Positions 43,428-51,814 of a stretch of 64,000 bases of DNA are shown piece after piece. The notes under the pieces are model-generated. The model was not told where the DNA came from, ran no database searches, and saw nothing but the letters and a program-made list of their open reading frames with translations. How positions within the stretch are numbered: the stretch's first letter is position 1; every line of letters starts with the position of its first letter. The stretch comes from an uncultured Pelagibacteraceae bacterium (GTDB taxonomy: Bacteria > Pseudomonadota > Alphaproteobacteria > Pelagibacterales > AG-422-B15). A program made the translations under genes and the position numbers. The stretch lies in assembly GCA_902547315.1 (NCBI GenBank), contig CACCND010000003.1, positions 83,334 through 147,333 on the forward strand, in the 5' to 3' direction.

Positions 43428-44471
43428 ATGAGTTTACCAAATCCATTAGTTGTTCTTGGCGGTGTGGGCTCACCCTATACACGTAAGATGCTCTCATATC
43501 TTAGGTATAAACGTATTCCTCATAAAATGATTTGGGGAGACCCTTCAAAATATCTTGATCAAGAGGGTATTGAAAAGCCCAAGCCTGGATTACTGCCAAC
43601 ATTTATCCTACCTGATGAAAATGGAAATTTAAAAGCTGTAACTGACTCGACTCCGTTAATAAGAAGGATTGATAAAGAGGTTAGTGAGCGAAGTACTATT
43701 CCATCTGATCCTGCACTTGCGTTTATAAATTATTTAATTGAAGATTTTGCTGATGAGTGGGGGACGAAATATATGTTTCATTATAGATGGCATGATCAAA
43801 AAGATGCTGAAAATGCAGGAACAATTTTACCTCTTCAAACCGTAGGAATGATGCCAAATGAAATGCTAGATAATTTAAAGGGAATGATAAGCAAAAGGCA
43901 GATAGATAGGTTATGGGTAGTGGGTTCCAACAACGACACAGCTCCTATCATAGATGCAAGTTTCAGACGTTTATTGGGTATACTTGAGAAACATTTCACA
44001 TCAACACCTTATTTGATAAGCAATAGACCCTCATCAAGCGATTTTGCAATGTATGGTCAACTGTCTCAACTTGTAAACTTTGATCCCACGCCAAGAGAAA
44101 TTTGTCATGAAGTATCTCTTAGGACAGTCGCGTGGGTTGGTTTAATTGAAGATCAATCTGGTATTGAGGTAGATGATGAACAATGGGGATCAATTGATAC
44201 TTTACCGTCAACGGTAAAGGAGTTACTTGCAGAAATCGGTAAGGGTTATGTGCCTGCACAGCTAGCAAACGCTAAAGCATTAGAAAATGGCGATAAAGAA
44301 TGGCAAACAGAGATTGATGGATGTCTGTGGAAACAAAAATCATTTCCTTACCAGGCAAAGTGTTTAAAGTGGCTTAACGAAGAATATAAAATGCTTGAAG
44401 ATAATGATCAGAAAAAAGTAAATGATCTTTTTGAAGACACTGGATGTGAAAGGTTAATATTTGAGATATGA
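43428..44471 (+). CDS. Glutathione S-transferase-like protein, extended
   Basis: The 347-aa protein opens with a GST-type thioredoxin fold (VVLGGVGSPYTRKMLSYLRY, about 8-27) where the SPYTRK motif is the place of the glutathione-activating Ser, then LLPTFILPDENG and a DSTPLIRRID segment. The C-terminal part (about 90-347) is all-helical and much longer than in usual 200-230-aa GSTs, with RPSSSDFAMYGQLSQL near 205. A ribosome site (GTAGGAG) is seen upstream. The substrate is unknown. Confidence 0.75.
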   Translation: MSLPNPLVVLGGVGSPYTRKMLSYLRYKRIPHKMIWGDPSKYLDQEGIEKPKPGLLPTFILPDENGNLKAVTDSTPLIRRIDKEVSERSTIPSDPALAFINYLIEDFADEWGTKYMFHYRWHDQKDAENAGTILPLQTVGMMPNEMLDNLKGMISKRQIDRLWVVGSNNDTAPIIDASFRRLLGILEKHFTSTPYLISNRPSSSDFAMYGQLSQLVNFDPTPREICHEVSLRTVAWVGLIEDQSGIEVDDEQWGSIDTLPSTVKELLAEIGKGYVPAQLANAKALENGDKEWQTEIDGCLWKQKSFPYQAKCLKWLNEEYKMLEDNDQKKVNDLFEDTGCERLIFEI

Positions 44472-45106
44472 AAGTAGATTTATATTTCTCCTTTAGAAGT
44501 CCATACTCTTATCTAATATTACCACGTATCGTTTTGTTAAGAGATAAGTACGGTGTAGATATAAATTTTAAACAAGTCTACCCGTTAGCAATAAGAGAGC
44601 CCGAATTCTTTAAAGGTAAGAACTTATTTACATATTTTCTTCTAAAACGATTTGATTATTTTTTACAGGCAAAAAAACTCGGTATGGTATTTAAAAAACC
44701 AAATCCAGATCCAATAAAACAAAATATGCTAACCGGTAAAATTTCTGATGACCAGCCACGTATATTTAAGTTATGTCATTACTGCCAGGCAATAGAAAAA
44801 GGTAGACAACTTGATTTTGCCGTAGAAGTTTCAAGCAAAATTTGGAGTGGTATGAAAAATTGGAATTCTGACGAGTCAATTTCTGAGTCATCATCAAAAT
44901 TAGGCTTAAATCATAATGATATTGAAAAAAAACGAACTGAGGCTGAGCAAAGCTTGATTGGTGAAATAAAATTAAACCAAAAGGAACAATTAGAAGCAGG
45001 TCATCATGGAGTTCCATTAACAGTCTATAAAGACAAGTTTTTCTTTGGGCAAGACCGATTTAATGATCTTTTAAGAGCATTAAAAAAAGATGGACTTGAG
45101 TTATAG
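44468..45106 (+). CDS. 2-hydroxychromene-2-carboxylate isomerase/DsbA-like (kappa GST) protein
   Basis: The 212-aa protein has the HCCA isomerase/kappa-GST start KVDLYFSFRSPYSYLILPRI (about 2-21), with Ser in SPYSY as the glutathione-activating residue in place of a DsbA CxxC, and a helical insertion, then GHHGVPLTVYKDKFFFGQDR (about 178) ending in the cis-Pro loop and family tail. It is expected to catalyse a glutathione-dependent isomerisation of aromatic or unsaturated acids. It is the last gene of the operon and overlaps the previous gene by 4 bases. Confidence 0.83.
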   Translation: MKVDLYFSFRSPYSYLILPRIVLLRDKYGVDINFKQVYPLAIREPEFFKGKNLFTYFLLKRFDYFLQAKKLGMVFKKPNPDPIKQNMLTGKISDDQPRIFKLCHYCQAIEKGRQLDFAVEVSSKIWSGMKNWNSDESISESSSKLGLNHNDIEKKRTEAEQSLIGEIKLNQKEQLEAGHHGVPLTVYKDKFFFGQDRFNDLLRALKKDGLEL

Positions 45107-45131
45107 TATATTTAACGAATTGTCTTAACTT

Positions 45132-45995
45132 TTATTGAGCTGAAATCCCTCTTATCCTCTCAGATCTTCTCCTTAACAACTCAGTCACAATCAGGATTAA
45201 TGTTGAAAGCACAATTAAGCATGTAGCAACAGCCATGATCGTCGGGCTGAGCTGCTCTCTCAAACCAGTCCACATTTGAAGTGGGATAGTTGTAAGATTT
45301 CTATCTCCTCCTGCCACGAATAGAATTACGACAATTTCATCAAAAGAAGTTACAAATGCAAATAAAGCACCAGAGATAATACCAGGTGTTATTAGAGGTA
45401 ATGTAATTTTAAAAAAAGTATTAGTTGGTGTGCTGCCGAGACTTGATGCTGCACGCGTAATACTGTCATCAAATCCACTTAAAGTTGCAGTAACTGTTAT
45501 TACAACAAATGGTGTGCCTAAAATAATATGTGCAATGACGATGCCAGGAAAAGTTGCAGCTAATCCTAATTTTGCAAGTGAAAAAAAGATAGCTGAGCCA
45601 GAAATAATAAGTGGAATAATCATCGGCGAAATTAATACACTCATGATTAATTGTTTGTAAGGCATGTAACGACTGCTGAGACCCAATGCTGCAACAGTTC
45701 CAAGCACGGTTGCGCCTATTGTTGAGAAAAATGCATAGTAAACACTGTTTCGAGCTGCTATTCCCCAAGGATTTTTTGTTCCATAAATCATATCTTCATA
45801 CCACCTAAGTGAAAATGCCTCAGGCTGTAATGCAAGCATACCGTCAGAAAAGTGGATATATTGCTCAGCATTGAATGATAGAGGTATGATCACAAAAAGA
45901 GGTGCAATCAAAAATACGAAAACTGCAGTACAAATTACTAAATAAGAATAGTGCCATACTCTGTATCTCATTTCTGTATATTTTGGTAATGCCAT
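45132..45995 (-). CDS. ABC importer permease, PotC-like
   Basis: The 287-aa protein has six TM helices and the inner-membrane permease EAA loop (DSITRAASSLGSTPTNTFFK, about 178-197) that docks on the ATPase. The PotC/PotI group is indicated by FNAEQYIHF near 47 and a LRWYEDMIYG stretch. The open frame starts at a TTG (46004), but the ATG at 45995, one base after the PotB stop, is preferred. It pairs with the PotB-like permease in an importer for polyamine-like cations. Confidence 0.9.
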   Translation of the reverse strand: MALPKYTEMRYRVWHYSYLVICTAVFVFLIAPLFVIIPLSFNAEQYIHFSDGMLALQPEAFSLRWYEDMIYGTKNPWGIAARNSVYYAFFSTIGATVLGTVAALGLSSRYMPYKQLIMSVLISPMIIPLIISGSAIFFSLAKLGLAATFPGIVIAHIILGTPFVVITVTATLSGFDDSITRAASSLGSTPTNTFFKITLPLITPGIISGALFAFVTSFDEIVVILFVAGGDRNLTTIPLQMWTGLREQLSPTIMAVATCLIVLSTLILIVTELLRRRSERIRGISAQ

Positions 45996-45996
45996 A

Positions 45997-47244
45997 TTAT
46001 CCAAGCCTCATGTTATCTATGCCAACAATCTTATTGTACAGCCAGTATACTACGAGCACTGCTATTAAAAGAACTGTTGCCATCGCCGTTGCAAGAGACC
46101 AGTCTAGTGATTGCTGCATGTGATATGCTATTCTATTACTAATTAAAATTCCTTTCGCTCCACCAACCAATGCAGGTGTTATGTAATAACCAATCGCTAA
46201 AACAAATACTAAAATTGATCCTGCACTAATTCCCGCGTATGTTAGAGGAAAATATATTTTTCTAAAAGCGTGAAAAGGTGTTGCACCCATTGACGTTGCA
46301 GCGCGCATTAAACTTGGTGAAATTGTTTTCATTACACTATAAAGAGGCAAAACCATGAATGGCAATAGGATTTGTGTCATTGCAATGAATGTGCCTGTCA
46401 TATTATACATGAGCTCAAGTCTCGACTCATCTGCAACAAATCCAAGCGACACTAAGGTATCATTTAACACTCCTTGTTTTTGTAATAGAACCATCCAACT
46501 GGATGTTCTAACAAGCAGTGATGTCCAGAAGGGCAACAGGACGCAGATCATCAATAGATTTGAATAACGAGTCGGTAAGACTGAAAGTAAGTGTGAAATC
46601 GGGTAAGCTAAAATAAAGCAGCAGAAAGTTACTCCAACGGCAACAAATATTGTTCGTAGCCACAAGGTTACATTAATTCTAAGCTTTTCAGGAATCCTTT
46701 CTATTGAGCCATCAAACTTTTGTTCATAATCAAATGTCGTTAAATATTTTCGAAAATGATAAGCGTCAGTTCCTCTCTTTAATGCTTGCCAATATTCAAT
46801 GTTACCCCATTTTTTATGTACATCAATGAATTGGTCTAGAAAGTTATCATTTTCATCAAAGTTTTTAAGTTTGCGTGACGTCTTTTTAATCAGACTTGTA
46901 AAGCCACCTTTTTCATAGTTTAAACGAGTTGCAATCTTACCGTGGTATTTATTTTCTACAGCAGTCTTCAATTCATAATAAAATGTTGATGTTACATCCT
47001 CGCCAGGCATTTCACTGCCATCCCATGTCTGCATAACCTCGTGTGTTTCTGTAAGAAACGAGTTCATTTCAGCATTATCAATACTTCGCCCCAACATCTG
47101 AAAAATAGGAATTACGTATGCAAAAACAATGAAGAACAGAAGCGGCGCGGCCAGTAAAAAAGCAGTAGTTCTGCGTCTTCTCTCAACTTTTTTGAGCTTG
47201 ACGGATAGAAGTTCTCCATCCGAGGTTCTTATTTCGGCAGTCAT
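45997..47244 (-). CDS. ABC importer permease, PotB-like, with large periplasmic insert
   Basis: The 415-aa permease has a first TM (TTAFLLAAPLLFFIVFAYVI, about 27-46), then a soluble insert of about 140 residues (about 50-190, charged, with many Lys/Glu/Asp), and then the remaining TM helices with the EAA loop PSLMRAATSMGATPFHAFRK (about 310). Typical PotB proteins are near 280-300 aa, so the insert is the main oddity; it may contact the binding protein. The ATG at 47244 is chosen over a TTG at 47280, which falls in a strong hairpin. It lies downstream of potD. Confidence 0.87.
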   Translation of the reverse strand: MTAEIRTSDGELLSVKLKKVERRRRTTAFLLAAPLLFFIVFAYVIPIFQMLGRSIDNAEMNSFLTETHEVMQTWDGSEMPGEDVTSTFYYELKTAVENKYHGKIATRLNYEKGGFTSLIKKTSRKLKNFDENDNFLDQFIDVHKKWGNIEYWQALKRGTDAYHFRKYLTTFDYEQKFDGSIERIPEKLRINVTLWLRTIFVAVGVTFCCFILAYPISHLLSVLPTRYSNLLMICVLLPFWTSLLVRTSSWMVLLQKQGVLNDTLVSLGFVADESRLELMYNMTGTFIAMTQILLPFMVLPLYSVMKTISPSLMRAATSMGATPFHAFRKIYFPLTYAGISAGSILVFVLAIGYYITPALVGGAKGILISNRIAYHMQQSLDWSLATAMATVLLIAVLVVYWLYNKIVGIDNMRLG

Positions 47245-47270
47245 ATTTAAAAGGATACTTAATTTGAGGT

Positions 47271-47298
47271 ACTTGGGCAACCCATAGGTTGCCCAAGT
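47271..47298 (-). terminator. Strong intercistronic hairpin between the potD- and potB-like genes
   Basis: A perfect 12-bp stem, ACTTGGGCAACC paired with GGTTGCCCAAGT, closes a 4-base loop just after the potD stop (47306). No uridine run follows on the minus strand, so it is more likely a partial terminator or an mRNA-stabilising 3' structure that keeps the binding-protein transcript more abundant than the permease part. Confidence 0.6.
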
Positions 47299-47305
47299 TT
47301 AAACC

Positions 47306-48427
47306 TTATAGGTTAGCTTTCCAAGCTTCCCAAGCGTCGTTGATTTCAGTGTTGTTATCAGCGTACCACTCAGGGTTCATAAGAACGTAGTTCTCAGTAT
47401 TTGCTGGAGCAGTAGGCATGTGAGGCATAATCTCAACAGCACCTGCTTGCTCAGAATAGAACCACGGCTCATCAGCCATGATCACATCAAGAGATGAGAT
47501 ACGGAAAGGAGCGTAAGCAATGTGCTTAGCACTTCCAGCTAAACCTTCAGAACTAGTGAAGTACTGAAGAGCTTTCATAGCTTCTTCTTGGTTTGGTCCG
47601 CCTTTAACAAGTACGAAGTACTCATAATCAAGGATCTGACCATCCCATACCATTTTCATTGGTGAACCTTCGTTCACAATGGCATTGAAGTGACGTCCAT
47701 TCCAACCAGTAGCCATGATAGCTTCACCAGAAACTAACTGCTCAGGTGGTTGTGCACCAGCTGACCAGAAAATGCAACCACCGTTAGGGTTTGTGCAAAG
47801 ATCTGTAAGCTTATCAAGAGCTCTATCAATTCCATTATCTTCCATGTAGTCATACACATCAGATGCAGGAACACCATCAGCAACTAGAGCAAACTCTAAG
47901 TTTGACATAGCTGAAGAGTAGATAGATCTTACTCCTGGATATTTATCTGGGTTAAAGAAGTCTTCCATAGTACTAGGATAGCTTCCGTCAAAATTTACAT
48001 TATCAGTGTTGTAAGCGTAGTTCCATGAATAAAGAATGTTACCCACAGCACAATCACTTGGCATTGGAGCAAAGAAATCGTCACTTGCTTTCATACCGTT
48101 AACACCAGCAGGGAAGTCATTATCGAAATCGAATTCTACAAACAATCCTTCGTCACAACCGATAATTGTATCACGTGCATACACATCGATAATGTCCCAA
48201 GTAATCGCTCCAGACTCGACTTGAGCTTTAATTTCACTCAAACCTCCACTGTAGTCGATCCAGTTTACTTGAACGCCACTCATTTCCTGATATGGGTCCC
48301 CGTAACCTAGCTTTTGACTTTCTGTATAAGCGCCTCCCCATGACACCACGTTTACTTCCGCGGCTGTAGCCATAGATGGAGCCACCAATAAAGCAGCCAA
48401 AGAGATTAGTTTAGTTAATCTAGACAT
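47306..48427 (-). CDS. ABC transporter substrate-binding protein, PotD/PotF-like
   Basis: The 373-aa protein starts MSRLTKLISLAALLVAPSMA, a signal peptide with probable AxA cleavage after ATA, then EVNVVSWGGAYTESQKLGYG (about 23-42) and a family-2 periplasmic binding fold. The ATG at 48427 is chosen because AAGGAGA lies nine bases upstream; the longer frame to 48481 has no such site. WGGAYT and the VESGAITWDIIDVYARD stretch fit the spermidine/putrescine-type group, but the ligand is not proven. A 121-base gap to potA probably contains its own promoter. Confidence 0.9.
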   Translation of the reverse strand: MSRLTKLISLAALLVAPSMATAAEVNVVSWGGAYTESQKLGYGDPYQEMSGVQVNWIDYSGGLSEIKAQVESGAITWDIIDVYARDTIIGCDEGLFVEFDFDNDFPAGVNGMKASDDFFAPMPSDCAVGNILYSWNYAYNTDNVNFDGSYPSTMEDFFNPDKYPGVRSIYSSAMSNLEFALVADGVPASDVYDYMEDNGIDRALDKLTDLCTNPNGGCIFWSAGAQPPEQLVSGEAIMATGWNGRHFNAIVNEGSPMKMVWDGQILDYEYFVLVKGGPNQEEAMKALQYFTSSEGLAGSAKHIAYAPFRISSLDVIMADEPWFYSEQAGAVEIMPHMPTAPANTENYVLMNPEWYADNNTEINDAWEAWKANL

Positions 48428-48548
48428 GATTAATCGTCTCCTTTTTTTATATAAAGAAATATTACACAAGGCCTTGAGCAAAAACGCAACAAAAAAAACG
48501 ATTATTTTTCAACAAATTAATGTTGAATCTACATGTAGTATCAAAGGA

Positions 48549-49637
48549 TTAGTAATCTAGAGCCCTGCAGTCATGAGATGACCAGCCAAGGTCCAACTTG
48601 TCGCCGACGTTAAGTTTTAAATCACTGCTCGCGTTTGGAACTTTTAAAATAAAATCATCATTACCAAGAAGATTTACACGCACCCTAGTATGATCTCCAT
48701 GATAGATGATTTCGCGGATCTCACTTGTGAATTTGTTTTCAAGTTGTTCATTTGGGTCAATACTCACTCGCTCGGGTCTCAGAGAAATTCTGGATTTTTC
48801 TCCTGAAGAGCTAACAGCAATAGGATTAGCAACAATAGTTTCACCAGAATCAGTTTCAATCTTTGCTGAGCCAGATGCAATTTCTTTCACAGTTCCAGTG
48901 AAAGTATTATTTTCTCCAATAAAACTTGCGACAAACGAATTCACAGGCGTTTCATATAATTCATTTGGCCCAGAAAGCTGTTGAACCTTACCGTCGTTAA
49001 AAACAGCAATTCGATTTGACATGGTCAATGCTTCACCCTGGTCGTGTGTAACATAAACAACAGTCACTCCTAATGACTCGTGAATATGCTTTAATTCATA
49101 CTGCATACTTTCTCGTAAATTTTTATCAAGAGCTCCAAGAGGTTCATCCATTAATACAAGTTTTGGATCAAACACAAGCGCGCGAGCAACAGCAACTCTC
49201 TGTTGCTGACCACCAGATAGTTGAGCGGGCATTCTGTTTTCAAAACCAGTTAATGAAACCATTTTCAAAGTTTTATTAATTCTTTCCTCGATTTCTGATT
49301 TGTCCACTTTTCTTACTTTAAGAGGAAAAGCTAAATTTTCATAAACTGATAAATGCGGAAACAAAGCATAATTTTGAAAAACCATACCAATTCCACGTTT
49401 GTGTGGAGGAATATTATTTATTGGACGTCCATCAAAATATATTTCTCCATTCGTTGGAGTTTCAAAACCAGCAAGCATCATGAGAGTTGTTGTTTTGCCA
49501 GATCCAGATGGTCCAAGTAAGGTAAGAAACTCACCTTCTGCAATATCTAAGTCTAGTCCTTTAACTACAAGCTCTTTTCCATCGTAACTTTTATCTACTT
49601 GTTCAAATTTAACAAAATCAGACTTTTTTGAATTCAT
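48549..49637 (-). CDS. ABC importer ATPase, PotA-like
   Basis: The 362-aa protein has Walker A LLGPSGSGKTTTLMMLAG (about 37-54), Q-loop GMVFQNYALFPHLSV, signature LSGGQQQRVAVARAL (about 138), Walker B KLVLMDEPLGALD and the switch His in VVYVTHDQGEA, followed by a C-terminal TOBE domain (about 250-360). It powers uptake by the PotB/PotC-like pair. It is first in a potA, potD, potB, potC order and is divergent from the aldehyde dehydrogenase across 110 bases. Confidence 0.92.
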   Translation of the reverse strand: MNSKKSDFVKFEQVDKSYDGKELVVKGLDLDIAEGEFLTLLGPSGSGKTTTLMMLAGFETPTNGEIYFDGRPINNIPPHKRGIGMVFQNYALFPHLSVYENLAFPLKVRKVDKSEIEERINKTLKMVSLTGFENRMPAQLSGGQQQRVAVARALVFDPKLVLMDEPLGALDKNLRESMQYELKHIHESLGVTVVYVTHDQGEALTMSNRIAVFNDGKVQQLSGPNELYETPVNSFVASFIGENNTFTGTVKEIASGSAKIETDSGETIVANPIAVSSSGEKSRISLRPERVSIDPNEQLENKFTSEIREIIYHGDHTRVRVNLLGNDDFILKVPNASSDLKLNVGDKLDLGWSSHDCRALDY

Positions 49638-49747
49638 GTCGGTAAGACTAAGGTAAAAATAGTTGGGAATCTAGGAATTTTTGAACTAAATTAAAGCTGA
49701 CCTTATTACAAAAATAGATCAGTATTTAACAAGAAAGACTCTAACTT

Positions 49748-51181
49748 ATGAAAAAATACCAGCACTATATAAACGGTGAATGGACCGATGCCTCAAGCAA
49801 AGACCTTATTCCAGTTATTAATCCTGCGAATGAAGAGGTCATTGGTGAAGTAACTTGCGCAAAAGATGAAGATATTAATCAAGCGGTAGAGTCTTCTAAA
49901 AAAGCATACGAGTCTCGAATTCTTGTAGATATGAATCCGATGGAACGAGCTAAACTTATGCGACGCATTGCAGAGGAGCTTCGCAAAGTCAGCAAAGAAG
50001 GTGGGGCATTACTTTGTGCTGAAAACGGAAAACTACTTGCCGCTTCTGAATATGAATTTGTTGATGCAGCAAACTACTTTGATTACTATAGTGGTTTAAC
50101 AGATAAAATAGAAGGCCAAACAATTCCTGTAAACAGTCAGGTCATGGATTACACAATCTATGAACCTTACGGAGTATCTGGTCATATTGTTCCATGGAAC
50201 TTTCCAATTTCAATGATCGCTCGTTCTTTGGCATGTTCGTTTGCAGCAGGAAATTCTACAGTCATAAAACCTGCAGAATTAACACCTTTAGCTACCACTT
50301 CTTATTTTGCCCAAGCAATTCATAATGCTGAAGTTCCAAAAGGCTTAATAAACATAGTCACGGGTTATGGAAGTGAAGCCGGAGCTGCACTAACTGCTCA
50401 TCCGGACGTTGCTCAAATAACTTTTACTGGATCAGTAAAAACTGGAAAAGTAATTTTACATGCTGCCGCTGAAAGAGCTGTGCCTGCTGTTGTTGAGTTG
50501 GGAGGAAAATCTGCTGCCGTTGTTTTACCAGATGCAGATATAGATAAAGTTGTTAATGCAACCAAGGTTGGAATTTTCAGCCAAGCTGGACAAATTTGTT
50601 CTGCAATGTCGAGAATGATAGTCCATAAATCTATAAAGGATGAAGTGCTCGAGAAATTATCAAAGTTAGCAGCTTCAATAAAAGTGGGCCCTGGTGATGA
50701 AGAAGGTGTTGACCTAACACCTGTAATATCTGAGGAACAGCTCCAAAAAGTAGAAAATTATGCGCGTTCAGGTTTACAAGCTGGCGCTAAAGCAGTCTCA
50801 GGTGGCAACAGAGTAGATAGAAAAGGTTTCTTCTTTGAACCCACAATTTATTCAGATGTTAAGCCCGATATGACAATTGCGCAGGAAGAAATTTTTGGAC
50901 CATTCTTATCTGTTTTAGATTATGAAGATTATGAAGAAGCAATCCATATTGCAAATGACACAGATTATGGTTTGGCGGCTGGTGTATTTACTAAAGATGT
51001 TGACATGGCTACTAAAACAGCTTCACGTTTAAATGGTGGTCAAGTTTATGTGAATAGTTGGTTTACAGGAAGTATTGCAACTCCATTTGGAGGTTATAAG
51101 CAATCAGGTTACAGTCGTGAGAAAGGTCAACAAGCAATTAAAAGCTACTTGCAGCTGAAGAACGTTGGTATACAACTTTAA
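49748..51181 (+). CDS. NAD(P)-dependent aldehyde dehydrogenase
   Basis: The 477-aa ALDH has GHIVPWNFPISMIARSLACS (about 139), GSVKTGKVI, the catalytic Glu in AVVELGGKSAAVVLPD (about 248), the nucleophile Cys in FSQAGQICSAMSRM (about 282) and EEIFGPFLSVLDY (about 379). The group is like gamma-aminobutyraldehyde, betaine-aldehyde or gamma-glutamyl-aminobutyraldehyde dehydrogenases. Placed beside a polyamine-type importer and a GS-like ligase, it may oxidise an aldehyde made from an imported amine. It ends 3 bases before the convergent DUF3726 stop. Confidence 0.92.
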   Translation: MKKYQHYINGEWTDASSKDLIPVINPANEEVIGEVTCAKDEDINQAVESSKKAYESRILVDMNPMERAKLMRRIAEELRKVSKEGGALLCAENGKLLAASEYEFVDAANYFDYYSGLTDKIEGQTIPVNSQVMDYTIYEPYGVSGHIVPWNFPISMIARSLACSFAAGNSTVIKPAELTPLATTSYFAQAIHNAEVPKGLINIVTGYGSEAGAALTAHPDVAQITFTGSVKTGKVILHAAAERAVPAVVELGGKSAAVVLPDADIDKVVNATKVGIFSQAGQICSAMSRMIVHKSIKDEVLEKLSKLAASIKVGPGDEEGVDLTPVISEEQLQKVENYARSGLQAGAKAVSGGNRVDRKGFFFEPTIYSDVKPDMTIAQEEIFGPFLSVLDYEDYEEAIHIANDTDYGLAAGVFTKDVDMATKTASRLNGGQVYVNSWFTGSIATPFGGYKQSGYSREKGQQAIKSYLQLKNVGIQL

Positions 51182-51184
51182 ATA

Positions 51185-51814
51185 TTAATCGTTATCTCGA
51201 AGACCAGCTCCAGCCCCAGTTTGTTTTGATAGTTCTGTTTCCTCAACAAATGTCTCTGTTGACATTTTGTATAACTCATTCCAAGTTTTATTAGAAAAAC
51301 TATCTTCATTTTCTAAAATATTAATAGTTACTGTATTAGCTTTTTTAATAATTAAAGATTTGATTTGATGATCAGCAAGTACACATATATTTAGATTGCA
51401 TTCTACATTCATATCATCAATAGAAATTTCAATTCTTTTACCAATTAAATACGAAAGTTTATTTACGAAAGGTAAAAGTAACAATGGATAATCCAGGTTT
51501 ATAAATGTTAATGCTTTTATTCTATCTACAGATTTGTAGTTATCAATTAATTTTAATCCTGTATAGATAGGGCAGAGACTTTTATCATTCAATTTATTAT
51601 TTTTTTCAATTTGCTTTGGACCTTCTGGTTCAATGTCTTTAATGGTTTTAAAATAATTATTTAAATTTTCTACTCCAGAAATTCCAAACATCTCTATTGA
51701 ACTTATACATTTTCCAACCTCTTCTGCTACTCCCCATGAGTAACCAACCGCTCTTGCAGCTCTCTTTGATATGGTATTAATTTCACTTGATGATTGCATT
51801 AATTGTAAATCCAT
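51185..51814 (-). CDS. DUF3726 domain-containing protein
   Basis: The 209-aa protein has the DUF3726 start (QSSSEINTISKRAARAVGYS then WGVAEEVGKCI, about 7-37) and the characteristic C-terminus KQTGAGAGLRDND. The function is unknown. Two starts are possible: the ATG at 51814, used here, and an ATG at 51799 that overlaps the upstream stop as TAATG and would give 204 aa; neither has a strong ribosome site. It is coupled to the 551-aa gene, so the two very probably act together. Confidence 0.8.
   Translation of the reverse strand: MDLQLMQSSSEINTISKRAARAVGYSWGVAEEVGKCISSIEMFGISGVENLNNYFKTIKDIEPEGPKQIEKNNKLNDKSLCPIYTGLKLIDNYKSVDRIKALTFINLDYPLLLLPFVNKLSYLIGKRIEISIDDMNVECNLNICVLADHQIKSLIIKKANTVTINILENEDSFSNKTWNELYKMSTETFVEETELSKQTGAGAGLRDND

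Noticed and set aside
48508..48527. TTCAACA/TGTTGAA hairpin after potA as a terminator
   Set aside because: Only 7 AT-rich pairs with a 6-base loop and no immediate uridine run; too weak to list as a feature, though partial attenuation before potD is possible.
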